Numbered from the stretch's first letter, positions 17,938 through 25,871 are shown. The stretch: DNA of 64,000 bases from Bdellovibrio bacteriovorus str. Tiberius (GCF_000317895.1 NC_019567.1:1302001-1366000), one strand, 5' to 3'. Program-made: numbers and translations. The notes: generated from the letters alone by a model not told the origin.

Positions 17938-18660
17938 CTACTTCATGAGATGTTTGTAAAGAGGCAGGTACATGTCGTCTTCCGGAGCAAACTGCAGATC
18001 CTCACGACGGGGATTTTCGTTGAAGGTCACCGGAGCATTATAGATCAGGGCCAGCGGACAGCGTTCAGCGGCTTCACCCATCATCAGGACTGCTGAAACA
18101 GCCAGACTGTCGGCGAGATTGATCTGGGTCATTTTCAGCTCTCGACCAAAGATGTCTTTTTCACCCACCATGCTGCGAACTGGATCAAAGCCTGCAAAAG
18201 ACAGCGCAATCCCGGTCACTCCATTACGCAAAGGACTGGTGTGTGAATCCGTCACGATGATACCCAGGTTTTTAAGTCCTGTGCGCTCGCAAAGGGACTG
18301 GCGCAGTTTTTCGGCAGAAAGATACGGATCATGCGGGTACAGGATATAATCGCCGTTTTCAGAATTGGATTCATCAATGCCGGCAGCTGGTAAAAGCAGA
18401 CCTTCTTTGATGGTCAGGGACACGCCGTGACCGATTTCACCCAAATAGTGATCAGCCTCGCGGCGGATCAGGTCTTTTTTGTCGATGCTGTTTAAAGGCA
18501 CCAGGCGGTTTTCCGCCAAAGAGATGATCTTGGAAGTGATGGCAAGAAGGATCCCTTCCTGCCATTGGGATTTTTCGACATGAGCCAGGATGAACTCCGC
18601 CAGATTCCCACCTTGATGGAAGATCGCTGTGCGAACTGGAGAGATCACCAACTGTGTCAT
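17938..18660 (-). CDS. CofE-like gamma-glutamyl ligase family protein
   Basis: From the ATG at 18660 the product has 240 residues. Motifs LLAITSKIISLAENRL, READHYLGE, VTDSHTSPLRNGVTGIALSFAG and NLADSLAVSAVLMMGEA are typical of the coenzyme F420-0:L-glutamate ligase (CofE) superfamily. F420 is not a general cofactor of this bacterial group, so the substrate may differ; CofE-fold proteins occur widely in bacteria without F420. The start codon lies one base after the stop codon of the isocitrate dehydrogenase gene, so the two are coupled. Confidence 0.85.
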   Translation of the reverse strand: MTQLVISPVRTAIFHQGGNLAEFILAHVEKSQWQEGILLAITSKIISLAENRLVPLNSIDKKDLIRREADHYLGEIGHGVSLTIKEGLLLPAAGIDESNSENGDYILYPHDPYLSAEKLRQSLCERTGLKNLGIIVTDSHTSPLRNGVTGIALSFAGFDPVRSMVGEKDIFGRELKMTQINLADSLAVSAVLMMGEAAERCPLALIYNAPVTFNENPRREDLQFAPEDDMYLPLYKHLMK

Positions 18661-18661
18661 A

Positions 18662-19663
18662 TTAGTGGCCCAGGCGCTGGATGATAGCGTCGGTGAAGGA
18701 TACAGTCGTACCTTTACCACCCAAGTCACCAGTTCTTGCATTAACGTCAGAAAGAGCAGCGATCAAAGCCTTCATGATTGCATCGGCTTTGGCATTTTCG
18801 CCCACGTGCTGAAGCATCATCACAGCAGATTGCAGCAACGCAGTTGGATTGGCTTTGTTTTGACCGGCGATATCCGGTGCAGAACCGTGAACCGCTTCAA
18901 AGATCGCGTGATTCGCACCGATGTTTGCACCCGGAACCACGCCCAAGCCGCCGACAAGGCCCGCGCACAAGTCAGACAAAATGTCGCCGTAAAGGTTTTC
19001 AGTCACGATCACGTCAAACTGCTGAGGTTTGGTCACCAGCTGCATGCAGGCGTTATCAACGATAACGTCTTTGGTCGTGATGGTTGGATACTGCCAGCCC
19101 ACTTCCTGCGCCACTTTCAGGAACAGACCATCAGAAAGTTTCATGATATTGGCTTTATGAACGATCGCCATGCGAGGTTTGCCGGTTTTCTGAGCCAGAT
19201 CATAAGCGTAACGGGCAATGCGCTCAGAACCTTTGCGCGTGATGCGTTTGATGCTTTCCGCAGTGTCTTCATCGACCATGCGTTCGATACCCGCGTAAAG
19301 GTCTTCGGTGTTTTCGCGCACGATGGTCAAATCCACGTCAGAACAAACACACTGAACACCAGGCAAAGAGCGAACCGGGCGCACGTTGGCGTACAGGTCG
19401 AACTTTTGTCTCATGGTCACGTTGATGGATTTGTGACCGCCGCCCACCGGAGTGGTCGTTGGGCCTTTGATTGCCAGTTTGGTTTTGTTGATGGAATCAA
19501 TGGTGGTCTGAGGCAGCAATTCGCCCAAAGAATTCAGAGCCACTTCGCCAGCTTGGTGCTCTTCGTATTCAAACGGAGCGTGTACGTGTTTAAGAACGCG
19601 AATGACCTGAGCCATAATCTCAGGGCCGATACCATCACCGGGAATCACTGTCAGTTTCATCAT
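18662..19663 (-). CDS. NAD-type isocitrate dehydrogenase family protein
   Basis: The 333-residue protein begins MMKLTVIPGDGIGPEIMAQV, the N-terminus of the isocitrate/isopropylmalate dehydrogenase family. HKSINVTMRQKFDLYANVRP, VRENTEDLYAG, VHKANIMKLSDG, ENLYGDILSDL and GSAPDIAGQNKANP carry the substrate, metal and cofactor contacts. The Ser of HKSINVTMRQ is the residue that distinguishes isocitrate enzymes; the short length fits the NAD-dependent class. It would run the oxidative step of the TCA cycle. The ribosome site AAGGTTCCCC is modest. It is the first gene of a two-gene unit with the CofE-like gene. Confidence 0.9.
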   Translation of the reverse strand: MMKLTVIPGDGIGPEIMAQVIRVLKHVHAPFEYEEHQAGEVALNSLGELLPQTTIDSINKTKLAIKGPTTTPVGGGHKSINVTMRQKFDLYANVRPVRSLPGVQCVCSDVDLTIVRENTEDLYAGIERMVDEDTAESIKRITRKGSERIARYAYDLAQKTGKPRMAIVHKANIMKLSDGLFLKVAQEVGWQYPTITTKDVIVDNACMQLVTKPQQFDVIVTENLYGDILSDLCAGLVGGLGVVPGANIGANHAIFEAVHGSAPDIAGQNKANPTALLQSAVMMLQHVGENAKADAIMKALIAALSDVNARTGDLGGKGTTVSFTDAIIQRLGH

Positions 19664-20158
19664 TGGGGAACCTTTCTGGTTGAAAGGTTTTTACTTATCA
19701 AAGATGCGGTCTTTTTCCAAGGATTGAACGTCGCGCGCGCGGCTGGCGGGAGGAGCTTTTCTTCAGCTCACCACCAGGGAAGGTAGGATGTGGGATGTGT
19801 TGTGTGGACCACTAAGGTTTCCCCGATTGGGGTGGGGTCCGATTGTCTCTATTTGAGACATACTTCCTACTAAAGCAATCGGCGGGCCAGTTTGTTTGGG
19901 ATCCTTTTGCACCACACTTTGCGGCGAAGGGGTGTTCAAAGCTTTTACAGAGAAAACTGCATATAAAATCAAGCACTTAGGCTAAATCCAAGGACCTGTC
20001 GCTAAACCTGACGGCTTTTCCTTGGCGTTGGGTGGTTTTAAGGCTGATTCCTGACTCCATTGAATAGGTCAATAAAAGCAGCGGCTTAGGGTGATTCTTC
20101 GGTGCCGGCCAAGGTGGCCCTTTCCTTGTAATAGATCAAGGCAGAGGAGGTCGCTCGC
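19664..20158. other. 495-bp divergent intergenic region
   Basis: This is the upstream region of both the isocitrate dehydrogenase gene (minus) and the matrixin gene (plus). It holds no supported open frame. A perfect 6-bp inverted repeat TGTCTC-TATTT-GAGACA lies at 19844-19860, and related TTGAGACA or CGAGACA sites occur at 35849-35863 and 43113-43127. The segment CCAAGG...CCTTGG at about 19989-20026 could fold and may belong to an untranslated RNA, but no known RNA family is recognisable. Confidence 0.45.
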
Positions 20159-20800
20159 ATGTGGAAGTGGCTTGGGACCGCATTGGTCCTATCAATAGCA
20201 TTAGTAGTACAAGCCTGTGCGCCGAAATCCCAGGAAGACTGTGGTTTCGTGCAAAACGTGTATGGCGAACGAATCTCCTGGAAAAGCGATGCTCCAGTGA
20301 CGATGCAACTGCATACCTCTATTCCGGATTCAATGGTGCCAGCGATCATGCGTGCAGCAGAAACCTGGGAACGCACCGCCGGACGTAAACTTATCAATAT
20401 CATTCAATACCCGCGCTATAGCGGACCGATTGTTCCCCACAAAGACGGACAGAACATCATCTATTTGATGGATGCATGGGAAAGCAACCGCGCTTCGGAA
20501 CAGGGCCGGACAAGTGTTTACTGGATCGGGGACCTGATCAAGGAAGCCGACATTCGTTTGAACGGCTATGACTTTAATTTCTATTGGAATAATCAACGTC
20601 TGACGACGGCTGTAAACCCAGCACGAAAGTCATCTGGCGAGGTCAATATTGAAGCCCTGGTGCTTCACGAGATGGGACACGTCCTGGGCCTGAAACACAA
20701 GGACGGCGCGGGTTCTGTGATGGCGACCTATCTGTCCAGTGGTGATGATCGGGTGAATCTGGCTGAGGTGGATTCGTCAGCCCTGCAGTGCGAGTACTAG
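20159..20800 (+). CDS. Matrixin-like zinc metalloprotease lipoprotein
   Basis: The 213-residue product has a lipoprotein signal MWKWLGTALVLSIALVVQAC with lipidation at Cys20. The metzincin zinc motif HEMGHVLGLKH lies at about 170-180 and a Met-turn candidate (SVM) follows near 188. The upstream domain (ETWERTAGRKL, LMDAWES) matches the matrixin fold. The enzyme would be a small peptidase tethered to the outer membrane or exposed on the surface, acting on periplasmic or prey protein (inference). GAGGAGG precedes the ATG by nine bases, a strong ribosome site. Confidence 0.9.
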   Translation: MWKWLGTALVLSIALVVQACAPKSQEDCGFVQNVYGERISWKSDAPVTMQLHTSIPDSMVPAIMRAAETWERTAGRKLINIIQYPRYSGPIVPHKDGQNIIYLMDAWESNRASEQGRTSVYWIGDLIKEADIRLNGYDFNFYWNNQRLTTAVNPARKSSGEVNIEALVLHEMGHVLGLKHKDGAGSVMATYLSSGDDRVNLAEVDSSALQCEY

Positions 20801-20908
20801 CGCCGAGCAGTGTAAAATGTCCATGTAAGTTTATTTAAGTTGTTGGAATTGAAAGAAGCTAACTAGACTTTGATTTCGCGCCTGAGAACGCAGGTGAAGG
20901 AGAACAAG

Positions 20909-21139
20909 ATGAGAGTGATCACATTGGATAAAAACGCACAAGTTGAAGCTGTGGTGACTGAGTCTGTTGTTGAATCCTTCTCTCCTGTGGCTCACAAGGC
21001 TTACCATGAAATGGCGGATAAACCGGTTGTTGAAGTCGATGCTTTGACTCAGTTGCACGCCAATCTTGAAATGCTTCAGGATCTGCAAACACGTCTTGCG
21101 TTTGTGATGCGTGAAGTTCGTTATTTGATGAAAGTCTAA
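20909..21139 (+). CDS. Small conserved-looking protein of unknown function
   Basis: The 76-residue product starts MRVITLDKNAQVEAVV at the ATG at 20909, preceded by GAAGGAGAACAAG, a strong ribosome site. No signal peptide, membrane segment or known motif is visible. It is acidic and probably helical in the second half (LTQLHANLEMLQDLQTRL). It lies between the matrixin gene and a LuxR-type regulator on the same strand. Function unknown. Confidence 0.65.
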   Translation: MRVITLDKNAQVEAVVTESVVESFSPVAHKAYHEMADKPVVEVDALTQLHANLEMLQDLQTRLAFVMREVRYLMKV

Positions 21140-21254
21140 GGAACACCCGTTCCAGCTGATTCCTTCTCTCCACCCCGGGGAGAAGAAAATATAATTTCGT
21201 ACTGCGTACTTCTGTATGATGACAGTTTAAACAAATTCCGATTAAATTTCGGAT

Positions 21255-21548
21255 ATGAAACAACATCCTGAAGAATTTCAAGCTTACTTCAAAACTCATT
21301 TCGATAAATGGGGACTTACCAAAACTGAATGTGAAGTCGGTGGTTTGATTCTTCTTGGCCTCAGCCTGCGTGAAATCGCGGACAGAAGGGGCACTTCTGA
21401 AACGACAACTCGTCAACAAGCACTGAGCCTTTATAAAAAAGCTTCAGTGGAAGGACGTCATCAGTTGTCGGCTTATTTCCTGGAAAATCTGCTGGCGGCG
21501 CAAACGATTGTTAAGCCTTACGTTGAAAGCGGGTCGGGATCCCTTTAG
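21255..21548 (+). CDS. Single-domain LuxR-type HTH regulator
   Basis: The 97-residue product consists almost only of a LuxR/GerE-type helix-turn-helix: WGLTKTECEVGGLILLGLS, LREIADRRGTSETTTRQQAL, then a recognition-helix continuation LYKKASVEGRHQL. There is no receiver or ligand-binding domain. The ATG lies directly after a small inverted repeat TCCGA-TTAAATT-TCGGA (21237-21253) that may be an autoregulatory site or occlude initiation; no ribosome site is visible. The last 38 bases overlap the end of the convergent coiled-coil gene, so the two transcripts are complementary at their 3' ends. Confidence 0.85.
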   Translation: MKQHPEEFQAYFKTHFDKWGLTKTECEVGGLILLGLSLREIADRRGTSETTTRQQALSLYKKASVEGRHQLSAYFLENLLAAQTIVKPYVESGSGSL

Positions 21549-22794
21549 GGATGTGATAGACAACCCAGTCACCATCGCGCTGGCGGGTCATGCCCTCGGT
21601 GATGACGGGCTTGTCGAAAGCAAACTCTTCCCGGAATGTCTGGAAGTTAGAGCTGCTGACACTTTTGTTATCTTCTTCAATCTTGTCCTTGAAAGAACGC
21701 TGACCTGAAACGGTCGCGCGATCATTCTGAATCGTGACCTTTACGGAATCCTTTTCATGCTCTGGCACAAAGGCGCGCAGAATATAGAAATCAGGATTTT
21801 CCTTCATCTGACTGCCACGGTCTTCAACCTTGTAGAACGGGTCAGCTTCTTTTGTCGAATACTTGCTGGCGGCCTTCACAAAGTCTTTGCGGGTTTCAGC
21901 CAGTTCACGCACATAGCGTTGCTTTTGAATGTTCAAGGATTCGCGGTTGGCATCTTCCGTGTGCTGGTAAGTGCTTTGGAAGCGGTCGTTCTGGTTGTCC
22001 AGAGCGTTTTCGTAAGCGACTTTCTGGTGTTGCAGACGGGAAGAGTACTGCTTGTTCAGATTCCCTTCGCGGGATTCCCATTGGGTCTGCTGCTGGTCAT
22101 AGCGTTTGGCATAATCACTGTCCTGACGAGCCAGTTGTTTTTGCTGCTTTTCATTTTCAACAACCAGAGCCTTTTCACCGCGCGCACGCAGTTCGCCGTA
22201 TTCTTTTTCATTGCGGGTGCGCACGCGCTCTTGCACGTTGCGGCCACGATCCACTTCGTTTTTCAGGCTGGCATCGTTCTGGGTGCGCTGCTGCTCCAGG
22301 CGGCGGTCGCTGAATTCATTCAGCTGGGACATGTCCTGGTTGTATTTTTCTTTGGCGCCTTTGATGTCATCAGCACTTTTGGTGCGGATGTATTCCACGC
22401 GTTCGCTGGCATCTTTTTCAATGCTGGCCACTTTCTGACGGGAATCGGTCTGAGCCTGGGCAATCTGTTCGGTGCGCTTGTTGCGGGTGGAGTTCAGTTT
22501 GTCGTCATAGCTCTTTGCCAGTGCCTGGGTTTTGGAATTGTATTTATCAGTCAGGCGCTGGCGGTCTTCCACGGCTTCGGCGGCGGCCTCTTGCTGGCTT
22601 TTGCGAATGTGATTGATAGCGGCGTTGTTTTGTTCTTGCAGACCGGACTTCTTGTCGTTGTAGTAGTCTTTAAGATCAGCAAGCTGGGCTTCATTCTCTT
22701 TCACGAGCTGCTTTTTTTTGCGCGCGTGATCGGCTTGAAGTTCACTCAAATCCGCTTGCTGGGCTTTTCTCGTGGAATTGTCAATTGACGACAT
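21511..22794 (-). CDS. Long coiled-coil protein with Hsp20-like C-terminal domain
   Basis: The 427-residue protein has no signal peptide. Residues about 10-320 are an almost unbroken charged, Gln-rich coiled coil (AQQADLSELQADHARKKKQL and similar heptads). From about 330 on the sequence changes to beta-rich: YILRAFVPEHEKDSVKVTIQ, RATVSGQR, then FREEFAFDKPV and GDWVVYHIPKG. This layout matches the alpha-crystallin (Hsp20) fold. I know of no characterised protein with this combination. It might be a scaffold or chaperone-like cytoskeletal factor (inference). The gene ends within the LuxR-type gene on the other strand. Confidence 0.8.
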   Translation of the reverse strand: MSSIDNSTRKAQQADLSELQADHARKKKQLVKENEAQLADLKDYYNDKKSGLQEQNNAAINHIRKSQQEAAAEAVEDRQRLTDKYNSKTQALAKSYDDKLNSTRNKRTEQIAQAQTDSRQKVASIEKDASERVEYIRTKSADDIKGAKEKYNQDMSQLNEFSDRRLEQQRTQNDASLKNEVDRGRNVQERVRTRNEKEYGELRARGEKALVVENEKQQKQLARQDSDYAKRYDQQQTQWESREGNLNKQYSSRLQHQKVAYENALDNQNDRFQSTYQHTEDANRESLNIQKQRYVRELAETRKDFVKAASKYSTKEADPFYKVEDRGSQMKENPDFYILRAFVPEHEKDSVKVTIQNDRATVSGQRSFKDKIEEDNKSVSSSNFQTFREEFAFDKPVITEGMTRQRDGDWVVYHIPKGIPTRFQRKA

Positions 22795-22825
22795 GAAATC
22801 AGTGTATCAAATCGACACACAGGTT

Positions 22826-23143
22826 TTAAGGTGCCGGGTTGGGCTCGGCAGGAATCTGGCCTTTCGGGTTGGGGCAGTGGGGCTGGAAATCACTGGTGCG
22901 CCCATAACAGCGCCAAGTATCGATGTAAGTGACCTCTTCATCGGCGGCCACCGGATAGTAATAGCGGTATTGGACGTGATCCAGGGTGCTTTCGACTAGA
23001 CGGAAGTCTTGCGTCTCGGGTTGTTGTGCCTGAGGGTTGGCGGATCTTTTTGTGATCTTCAGAACAAAGACCCGGTACTCGGCCTGTGCAAAGGCCGGCA
23101 GCAGAACAAATAAGAAAGCCGATAAGAAGATCCGATATTTCAC
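22826..23143 (-). CDS. Small secreted protein with hairpin-enclosed GTG start
   Basis: The GTG at 23143 gives a 105-residue product starting VKYRIFLSAFLFVLLPAFAQA, a clear signal peptide. AGGAAG lies five bases upstream of the GTG. Starts further upstream would bury the signal peptide inside the protein. The mature part contains EYRVFVLKITKR, YYYPVAADEEVTYIDTWRC and a proline-rich tail, with two Cys that could pair. The ribosome site and start codon lie within a 16-bp inverted repeat at 23115-23162, so translation may be controlled by RNA structure. Function unknown. Confidence 0.7.
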   Translation of the reverse strand: MKYRIFLSAFLFVLLPAFAQAEYRVFVLKITKRSANPQAQQPETQDFRLVESTLDHVQYRYYYPVAADEEVTYIDTWRCYGRTSDFQPHCPNPKGQIPAEPNPAP

Positions 23144-23162
23144 AGTTCTTCCTATCGGCTTT
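23115..23162 (-). promoter_or_regulatory. 16-bp inverted repeat enclosing ribosome site and start codon
   Basis: On the minus strand AAAGCCGATAGGAAGA and TCTTCTTATCGGCTTT are inverted arms: 15 of 16 are Watson-Crick pairs and the remaining pair is G-U in RNA. The ribosome site is in the stem and the GTG start codon is in the 16-base loop. An alternative reading is a sigma-28 type promoter: TCAAGATT, 11 bases, GCCGATAG at 23178-23152, close to the TAAAGTTT-N11-GCCGATAA consensus. In that case transcription would start close to the GTG. Confidence 0.65.
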
Positions 23163-23336
23163 GCGGTGGGAATCTTGAAAGACACCAAATCCGACCTCTT
23201 CAGAATAGCACTCTGTCGGCACATCGCATTAAATAAGCGCGGTGATGTCGAATTAATACTCTAAGCTTTAGACGAAATATCGAAGATCCCAAATTGGCCG
23301 AAGCAAGTCGGGGAAAGTGTGCAAACTTTAAACGAA

Positions 23337-23364
23337 AAAACGGGAATTTTTAGTTCCCGTTTTC
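23337..23364 (-). terminator. Intrinsic terminator
   Basis: AAACGGGAA and TTCCCGTTT flank a short loop, with T-runs on the minus strand. It ends at the stop codon of the minus-strand gene that begins at 23683. Confidence 0.7.
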
Positions 23365-23365
23365 G

Positions 23366-23683
23366 TTAGTGTGCGTGTTCGTGATTGGCGCGGACCGTGT
23401 TTTCCACGATGTGGAAGTAGGCCCTGACCAGCATCTGGTAGGAATCCTGATCCAGTGCCTGCAAATAGGCCATTTTTTCGAAGTAGGTTTTCTTGGCAAT
23501 CAGCTCTGTCATGACATCCTGGACCTTCTTCATCTTATCAAAGCTGTAGAAGTCCTTATCGTCTGCCACTTCCTTAAGGACCGTGGCGATAGACTTGTTG
23601 TCAAAAAGAACATGAACACCCATGGCGGAATGAGACAGCAAAGCTTCCATTCGTTCCAGACTTGTTTCTTCTATGTTGACCAA
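23366..23683 (-). CDS. Small helical cytoplasmic protein of unknown function
   Basis: The 105-residue product uses a TTG start at 23683, supported by AGGAGG five bases upstream. It has no signal peptide and looks fully helical (LERMEALLSHSAMGVHVLF, FDKMKKVQDVMTELIAKKT, YQMLVRAYFHIVENTV), ending in a His-rich tail HEHAH. Family not recognised. It is divergent from the acidic protein gene that starts at 23845. Confidence 0.7.
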   Translation of the reverse strand: MVNIEETSLERMEALLSHSAMGVHVLFDNKSIATVLKEVADDKDFYSFDKMKKVQDVMTELIAKKTYFEKMAYLQALDQDSYQMLVRAYFHIVENTVRANHEHAH

Positions 23684-23844
23684 GAGCGCCTCCTGCTGAC
23701 GTCTTAAGTTGAATGGTGAGGAATATTGTCCACAGTTGCAAGACCAAAAATGCTTCTATGACAGGGGCCGTCGAGAGTGTCTTTTTTCTAGTTGTTGGCA
23801 GAACGGATTGTCTCAATAATAAAAAGGTGAAGGATACGAAACGA

Positions 23845-24708
23845 ATGGCGAAAACAAAGACCCGCGCAAAGAAGAAACCAAGCACCTCCTCTGAAAAAGA
23901 ACTCATCTTGGTTGATGAGGCTGCTGGACTGATTTTTGAGAATGAAAAAGACCTGTTTGGCTATTTCCAAAGCGCCATCGATAAGCTGGAAGAAGAGTAT
24001 ATTGCTCTGCGTTCGGCCGAGGATTTCACTGACGAAGAGCAAATTGAACGCGAGCATTATTTGGAGTCCACATTGGACGAACCAGATGAAGTTTGGATGG
24101 ATGACAAGACTTTCGAAGATTTTGCCATCTATCACTTCATTAAAAGTTTCGAAGAAGGTGTAGATGCCTTCAAATATGTCGCTGTAGCTTACGTATCCAG
24201 TGAAGACGAGTACCCTTCATTCGTGTTCATCCATTTCCCATCCAAAGACAGCCGCGTGTGGCAGAACTATCAGCGCGGTGAAATGGTTTACGATAAAACC
24301 TTTGAAGAAGTTTCCGCTGGATCCGTCGAAGGCGATGCGATGGGCGAGGGAGATCCTTTGGCCATGGGTCTTTACTCCGCCATGCTGAAAGTGCGTGGCG
24401 AAAAAGACATTCCGCAGGAAAATTTCAAGGACTTCGCTGAGCTTCGTGAAGAAACCATCGAAAGCGCGGATGAAATCTGGCGCAAGAACGATCTGGATGG
24501 AAACATCCTGGTCAGCTTCATCCGCGAATTCCCGGATCACGAAACCACCAAGGATTTGATCTATATCGCGGTCACTCAGGAAGACGAAGACTCCAATGTT
24601 CATTCATTGCTGTTCTCGTTCCCAACGACCGACAAGACGCTGGCCGACCGCTACCGCCAAGGCGAAAACCTACAGGCCGAAGAAGTCAGCCAGGAATCCG
24701 CCCACTGA
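23845..24708 (+). CDS. Acidic two-repeat protein (PBECR-like motif, uncertain)
   Basis: From the ATG at 23845 the product has 287 residues: a basic N-terminus (MAKTKTRAKKKPSTSSEK) then a very acidic body. Two similar units are visible: TLDEPDEVWMDDKTFEDFAI followed by FKYVAVAYVSSEDEYPSFVF, and ESADEIWRKNDLDGNILVSF followed by LIYIAVTQEDEDSNVHSLLF. Both end in FPSKDSRVWQNYQRGE or FPTTDKTLADRYRQGE. The PDE(V/I)W element resembles that of PBECR-type nuclease-fold domains, but the match is weak and catalytic residues are not evident. The ribosome site (GAAGGA) is 12 bases upstream. The stop codon is followed immediately by repeat copy A2. Confidence 0.75.
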   Translation: MAKTKTRAKKKPSTSSEKELILVDEAAGLIFENEKDLFGYFQSAIDKLEEEYIALRSAEDFTDEEQIEREHYLESTLDEPDEVWMDDKTFEDFAIYHFIKSFEEGVDAFKYVAVAYVSSEDEYPSFVFIHFPSKDSRVWQNYQRGEMVYDKTFEEVSAGSVEGDAMGEGDPLAMGLYSAMLKVRGEKDIPQENFKDFAELREETIESADEIWRKNDLDGNILVSFIREFPDHETTKDLIYIAVTQEDEDSNVHSLLFSFPTTDKTLADRYRQGENLQAEEVSQESAH

Positions 24709-24709
24709 C

Positions 24710-24830
24710 GGTCGGTGAAAAAGGCCCATCTGACTGCGTTGTCGGCGGGGCTTCTCGCTTCGACGTGCAGGAGCACGCCTGCGCTGCGAGGACCCACCTC
24801 CGCCTTGCATCTGAACCTTTTTGACCAACC
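24710..24830 (+). repeat. Dispersed intergenic repeat, family A, copy 2
   Basis: The ends GGTCGGTGAAAAAGG and CCTTTTTGACCAACC are inverted repeats. The internal blocks match copy A1 at 501-623 in order and orientation, with differences clustered in the middle, where compensating changes keep a small GTGC-GCAC hairpin. Like copy A1, it begins within a few bases of the stop codon of a plus-strand gene. Confidence 0.8.
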
Positions 24831-24855
24831 GTTAAAATTGCCGTTTTTAAAAACG

Positions 24856-24889
24856 AAAAAAGCCACTCTGGGGGAAGAGTGGCTTTTTT
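24856..24889. terminator. Bidirectional intrinsic terminator
   Basis: AAAAAAGCCACTCT and GAGTGGCTTTTTT form a 12-bp or longer stem with A and T runs on both sides, between the convergent genes ending at 24708 and 24911. Confidence 0.85.
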
Positions 24890-24910
24890 GCGTTTGGGGG
24901 TGGGGTCTAA

Positions 24911-25660
24911 TTAGAAGCAGTAGTTGTTTGCCATGGACTGGAACTGGGAAGTTGTGAACTGACCAGACTTGCCATAGAACGGGTGCAGCTTCTGCAGAAC
25001 ACCGGCGCGGGTAGAGCCGCCGTCGTTAGCGTAGTCTGCTGGGTTTGCAGAGAACAGTGGCAACAGACCGTCAACTGTGTTGATCGCTTTGTTGGTGGAA
25101 GCATCGTAGTTAGAGATCTTCAAAGCATCGTATTCACCATTTGGATCTTTCAGATCAACCAGGATGTTTACATTGTTGAAGAAAGTCTGTGGATCGGTGT
25201 AGCCCATGCCGGAAGCAACAGTCACAACATCAGACCATTTCAAAGTCGTCTTCCAGCCAGTCAGGTATTGACCGTTAGCCGGGTTCATCAAAGCGAAGTT
25301 CAAAGCGGAAGTGTCCAGGTTTGTGTAACCGGATGGGTTCGCCAGCCATTTCCACAAAGAGATATAAGAGCCACCAGTTTTGAAAGTCGCTGGCAGTGAA
25401 GTCAGGCGAAGGTAAACGTATTCCATGCGAACATAGTTGCTGGAATCAACGAAGACCTTCATTTTACCGATGATGTCGTTGCCCGAAGCCTGATTGCAAT
25501 AAGCCAAAGCTTTAGAAGATGCAGAACCAATATCTGTTACCGGTGTGCGGCTGGAAGAATCCGTAGAGCCTGCTACCTGCTGGCTGGATCCGCAAGCTGT
25601 CAACATGGACAGTGCACCGAGTGTAAGAAGAGTTGTGAAGATTTGTTTCGCATTTTTCAT
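24911..25660 (-). CDS. Lipoprotein of unknown function
   Basis: From the ATG at 25660, preceded by GGGGGC, the product has 249 residues and begins MKNAKQIFTTLLTLGALSML with lipobox LTAC (Cys23). A Ser/Thr-rich linker follows. The body contains YVRMEYVYLRLTSLPATFK, SYISLWKWLANPSG, FFNNVNILVDLKDPNGEYDA and a C-terminal FQSMANNYCF. No enzyme motif is recognised; the beta-rich middle and tryptophan-rich patch suggest a binding domain. Similar lipoproteins of unknown role are common in predatory deltaproteobacteria. Confidence 0.75.
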   Translation of the reverse strand: MKNAKQIFTTLLTLGALSMLTACGSSQQVAGSTDSSSRTPVTDIGSASSKALAYCNQASGNDIIGKMKVFVDSSNYVRMEYVYLRLTSLPATFKTGGSYISLWKWLANPSGYTNLDTSALNFALMNPANGQYLTGWKTTLKWSDVVTVASGMGYTDPQTFFNNVNILVDLKDPNGEYDALKISNYDASTNKAINTVDGLLPLFSANPADYANDGGSTRAGVLQKLHPFYGKSGQFTTSQFQSMANNYCF

Positions 25661-25726
25661 AAAGCCCCCTGATGCCAATCTATAAAGCAACAGCGGTGCC
25701 ATAGGTCAGACTGAGACAAAATAAAA

Positions 25727-25748
25727 AACCACCTGATTTCAGGTGGTT
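25727..25748 (-). terminator. Intrinsic terminator
   Basis: AACCACCTGA and TCAGGTGGTT make a perfect 10-bp stem with a two-base loop. On the minus strand it is followed by TTTTATTTT. It lies about 125 bases beyond the end of the lipase maturation factor gene and about 65 bases before the start of the next minus-strand gene, so it separates them. Confidence 0.75.
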
Positions 25749-25871
25749 GCAGATTCCATCATTCTCATGCTGAAACGTTCCCAGAGTGAAACGTCAAACT
25801 TCTAAGGGGGTGCCGCGCAACGCGTGTCACTTTGCGCGCACAAATCTCAATTTAATTCAGAGTTACGGTCC

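Noticed and set aside
19664-20158. Known riboswitch, such as the c-di-GMP type, in the 495-bp intergenic region
   Set aside because: No CACGCACAGGGCAAACC-like or other signature core was found.
21757-22788. 343-codon plus-strand open frame rich in Val, Leu and Phe
   Set aside because: Antisense to the Gln/Lys-rich coiled-coil gene; its apparent membrane protein character is a mirror of that composition.
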